In this document: positions 63,431 through 64,000 of the stretch, one piece after another
Position numbering within the stretch: the first letter of the stretch is position 1
How the letters are laid out: the number at the start of each line of letters is the position of its first letter
Origin: Streptomyces griseoviridis
Lineage (GTDB): Bacteria > Actinomycetota > Actinomycetes > Streptomycetales > Streptomycetaceae
Direction: 5' to 3'
DNA length: 64,000 bases
Assembly (NCBI RefSeq): GCF_005222485.1
Contig: NZ_CP029078.1
Coordinates: 3,779,501-3,843,500 of the forward strand
Made by a program: the position numbers and the translations under genes
The notes under the pieces: generated by a model
Seen by the model: only the letters and a program-made list of their open reading frames with translations
What the model was told of the DNA's origin: nothing
Databases searched by the model: none

Positions 63431-63925
63431 ATGCACGCCGACCGCACCTCGACCACCCGATTCGCCGTACCCGTCGACGCCGCGCTCCGCGACGCCGGCT
63501 GGCAGCCAGGACGCTGGGACATAAAACAAGCCGAGATCTGGGCCGACACCCTCCGCGAGCACGTCTCGCCCGCCGGCCACCGGCACGCCGTCTTCCCCGC
63601 CGCCGTCGAGGCGTGGGCGGAGTTCGGCGGACTGGACATCACACCGGGCGGCCCCGGCCGGCAGATCGCACCCGCCGCCTTCCACCTCGACCCGCTGCAC
63701 GGGCTGCACATGGCCCGCACCCTCGCCGACCTCGGCCGCGCCCTCGACGCCGAGGTCAGCCCCCTGGGCGCGGAGACCGACAGCCAGTCACTCCTCGCGA
63801 TCGACGACGAGGGCCGCGTCTACACCCTCGACCACACCGGCGACTGGTACCTCGGCCCGACCATCGACCGCGCCCTTGCCACCCTGATCTCGGGCCTGGC
63901 CCCGGCCCGCCTGACCGCGGGCTGA
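63431..63925 (+). CDS. SUKH-3 family immunity protein
   Basis: A 164-residue protein matching the SUKH-3 immunity family: RFAVPVDAALRDAGWQPGRW and DIKQAEIWADTLREHV at the N-terminus, FPAAVEAWAEFGGLDITPGG in the middle, and LGAETDSQSLLAIDDEGRVY plus TLDHTGDWYLGPTIDRALAT at the C-terminus. SUKH-3 proteins normally neutralise nuclease or deaminase toxins encoded directly upstream, which is the arrangement here. ATG 63431 has GAAGG close upstream. No export signal. After it, only 75 bp of C-rich sequence remain in the window. Confidence 0.88.
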   Translation: MHADRTSTTRFAVPVDAALRDAGWQPGRWDIKQAEIWADTLREHVSPAGHRHAVFPAAVEAWAEFGGLDITPGGPGRQIAPAAFHLDPLHGLHMARTLADLGRALDAEVSPLGAETDSQSLLAIDDEGRVYTLDHTGDWYLGPTIDRALATLISGLAPARLTAG

Positions 63926-64000
63926 GCACCACCGGCGCCACCACCGGGACGACGGCACCGACCGCCCCGACCACGGCCCCGCCCCCAGCCCCCAAATCCC

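Overview
The window is chromosomal DNA from a high-GC actinomycete, almost certainly a Streptomyces. Coding regions have very high third-position GC, GTG starts and 4-bp overlapping start/stop codons are common, and the content is Streptomyces-typical: a bldA-type tRNA-Leu(UAA) beside pobA, a c-di-AMP riboswitch in front of an rpf gene, divIC-eno-rpf order, and Tat and lipoprotein signals. The order resembles the conserved core of the Streptomyces chromosome around eno, mfd and bldA. I saw no insertion sequence, prophage, integrase or CRISPR array.

Layout. 1-5.1 kb: histidine-utilisation operon on the minus strand (hutU, an M20 amidohydrolase, hutF, hutI cut by the window edge), with a divergent PLP decarboxylase. 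6.8-9.35 kb: a four-gene plus-strand island of roadblock/LC7-type proteins and a PATAN-winged-helix protein. 9.4-12.7 kb: a membrane protein, then an ammonia-lyase homologue with an altered MIO motif coupled to an RpiR-type regulator. 13-16.1 kb: Tat-exported beta-carbonic anhydrase plus a SulP transporter, and a small membrane protein. 16.7-22.6 kb: cystathionine beta-synthase, SGNH hydrolase, thiolase and small proteins. 22.7-25.3 kb: BI-1 membrane protein, pobA and the bldA tRNA. 25.8-29.1 kb: first ABC-FtsX exporter pair. 29.2-36 kb: cyclopropane synthase family, NDH-2, Ppx/GppA, DUF501, divIC and eno. 36.3-38.5 kb: two Rpf-LysM proteins, the first with a ydaO riboswitch, the second lacking the catalytic Glu. 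38.7-47.4 kb: P450, mazG, SurA-like lipoprotein, DUF1906 protein, Ser/Thr kinase, FemAB-like transferase and HNH lipoprotein. 47.7-54.8 kb: mfd and the second ABC-FtsX pair. 55.2-57.9 kb: MFS exporter and a DivIVA-like coiled-coil protein.

58.1-63.9 kb is the most unusual part. Two divergent operons carry deaminase-like and HNH(WHH)-nuclease-like toxin domains combined with SUKH immunity domains. On the minus strand, toxin and immunity modules are fused in single polypeptides: WHH nuclease-SUKH, and YrhB/Imm35-like-linker-deaminase-SUKH-4. On the plus strand, a YwqJ-type deaminase is followed by a separate SUKH-3 protein. None has a visible export signal or a WXG/Rhs carrier, so an intracellular role, such as conditional nucleic-acid damage or defence, is worth testing.

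Domain names come from recognising motifs by eye; no database search was run. Start codons were chosen from Shine-Dalgarno spacing, overlaps and family N-termini. Many long open frames antisense to these genes were discarded as high-GC shadows.
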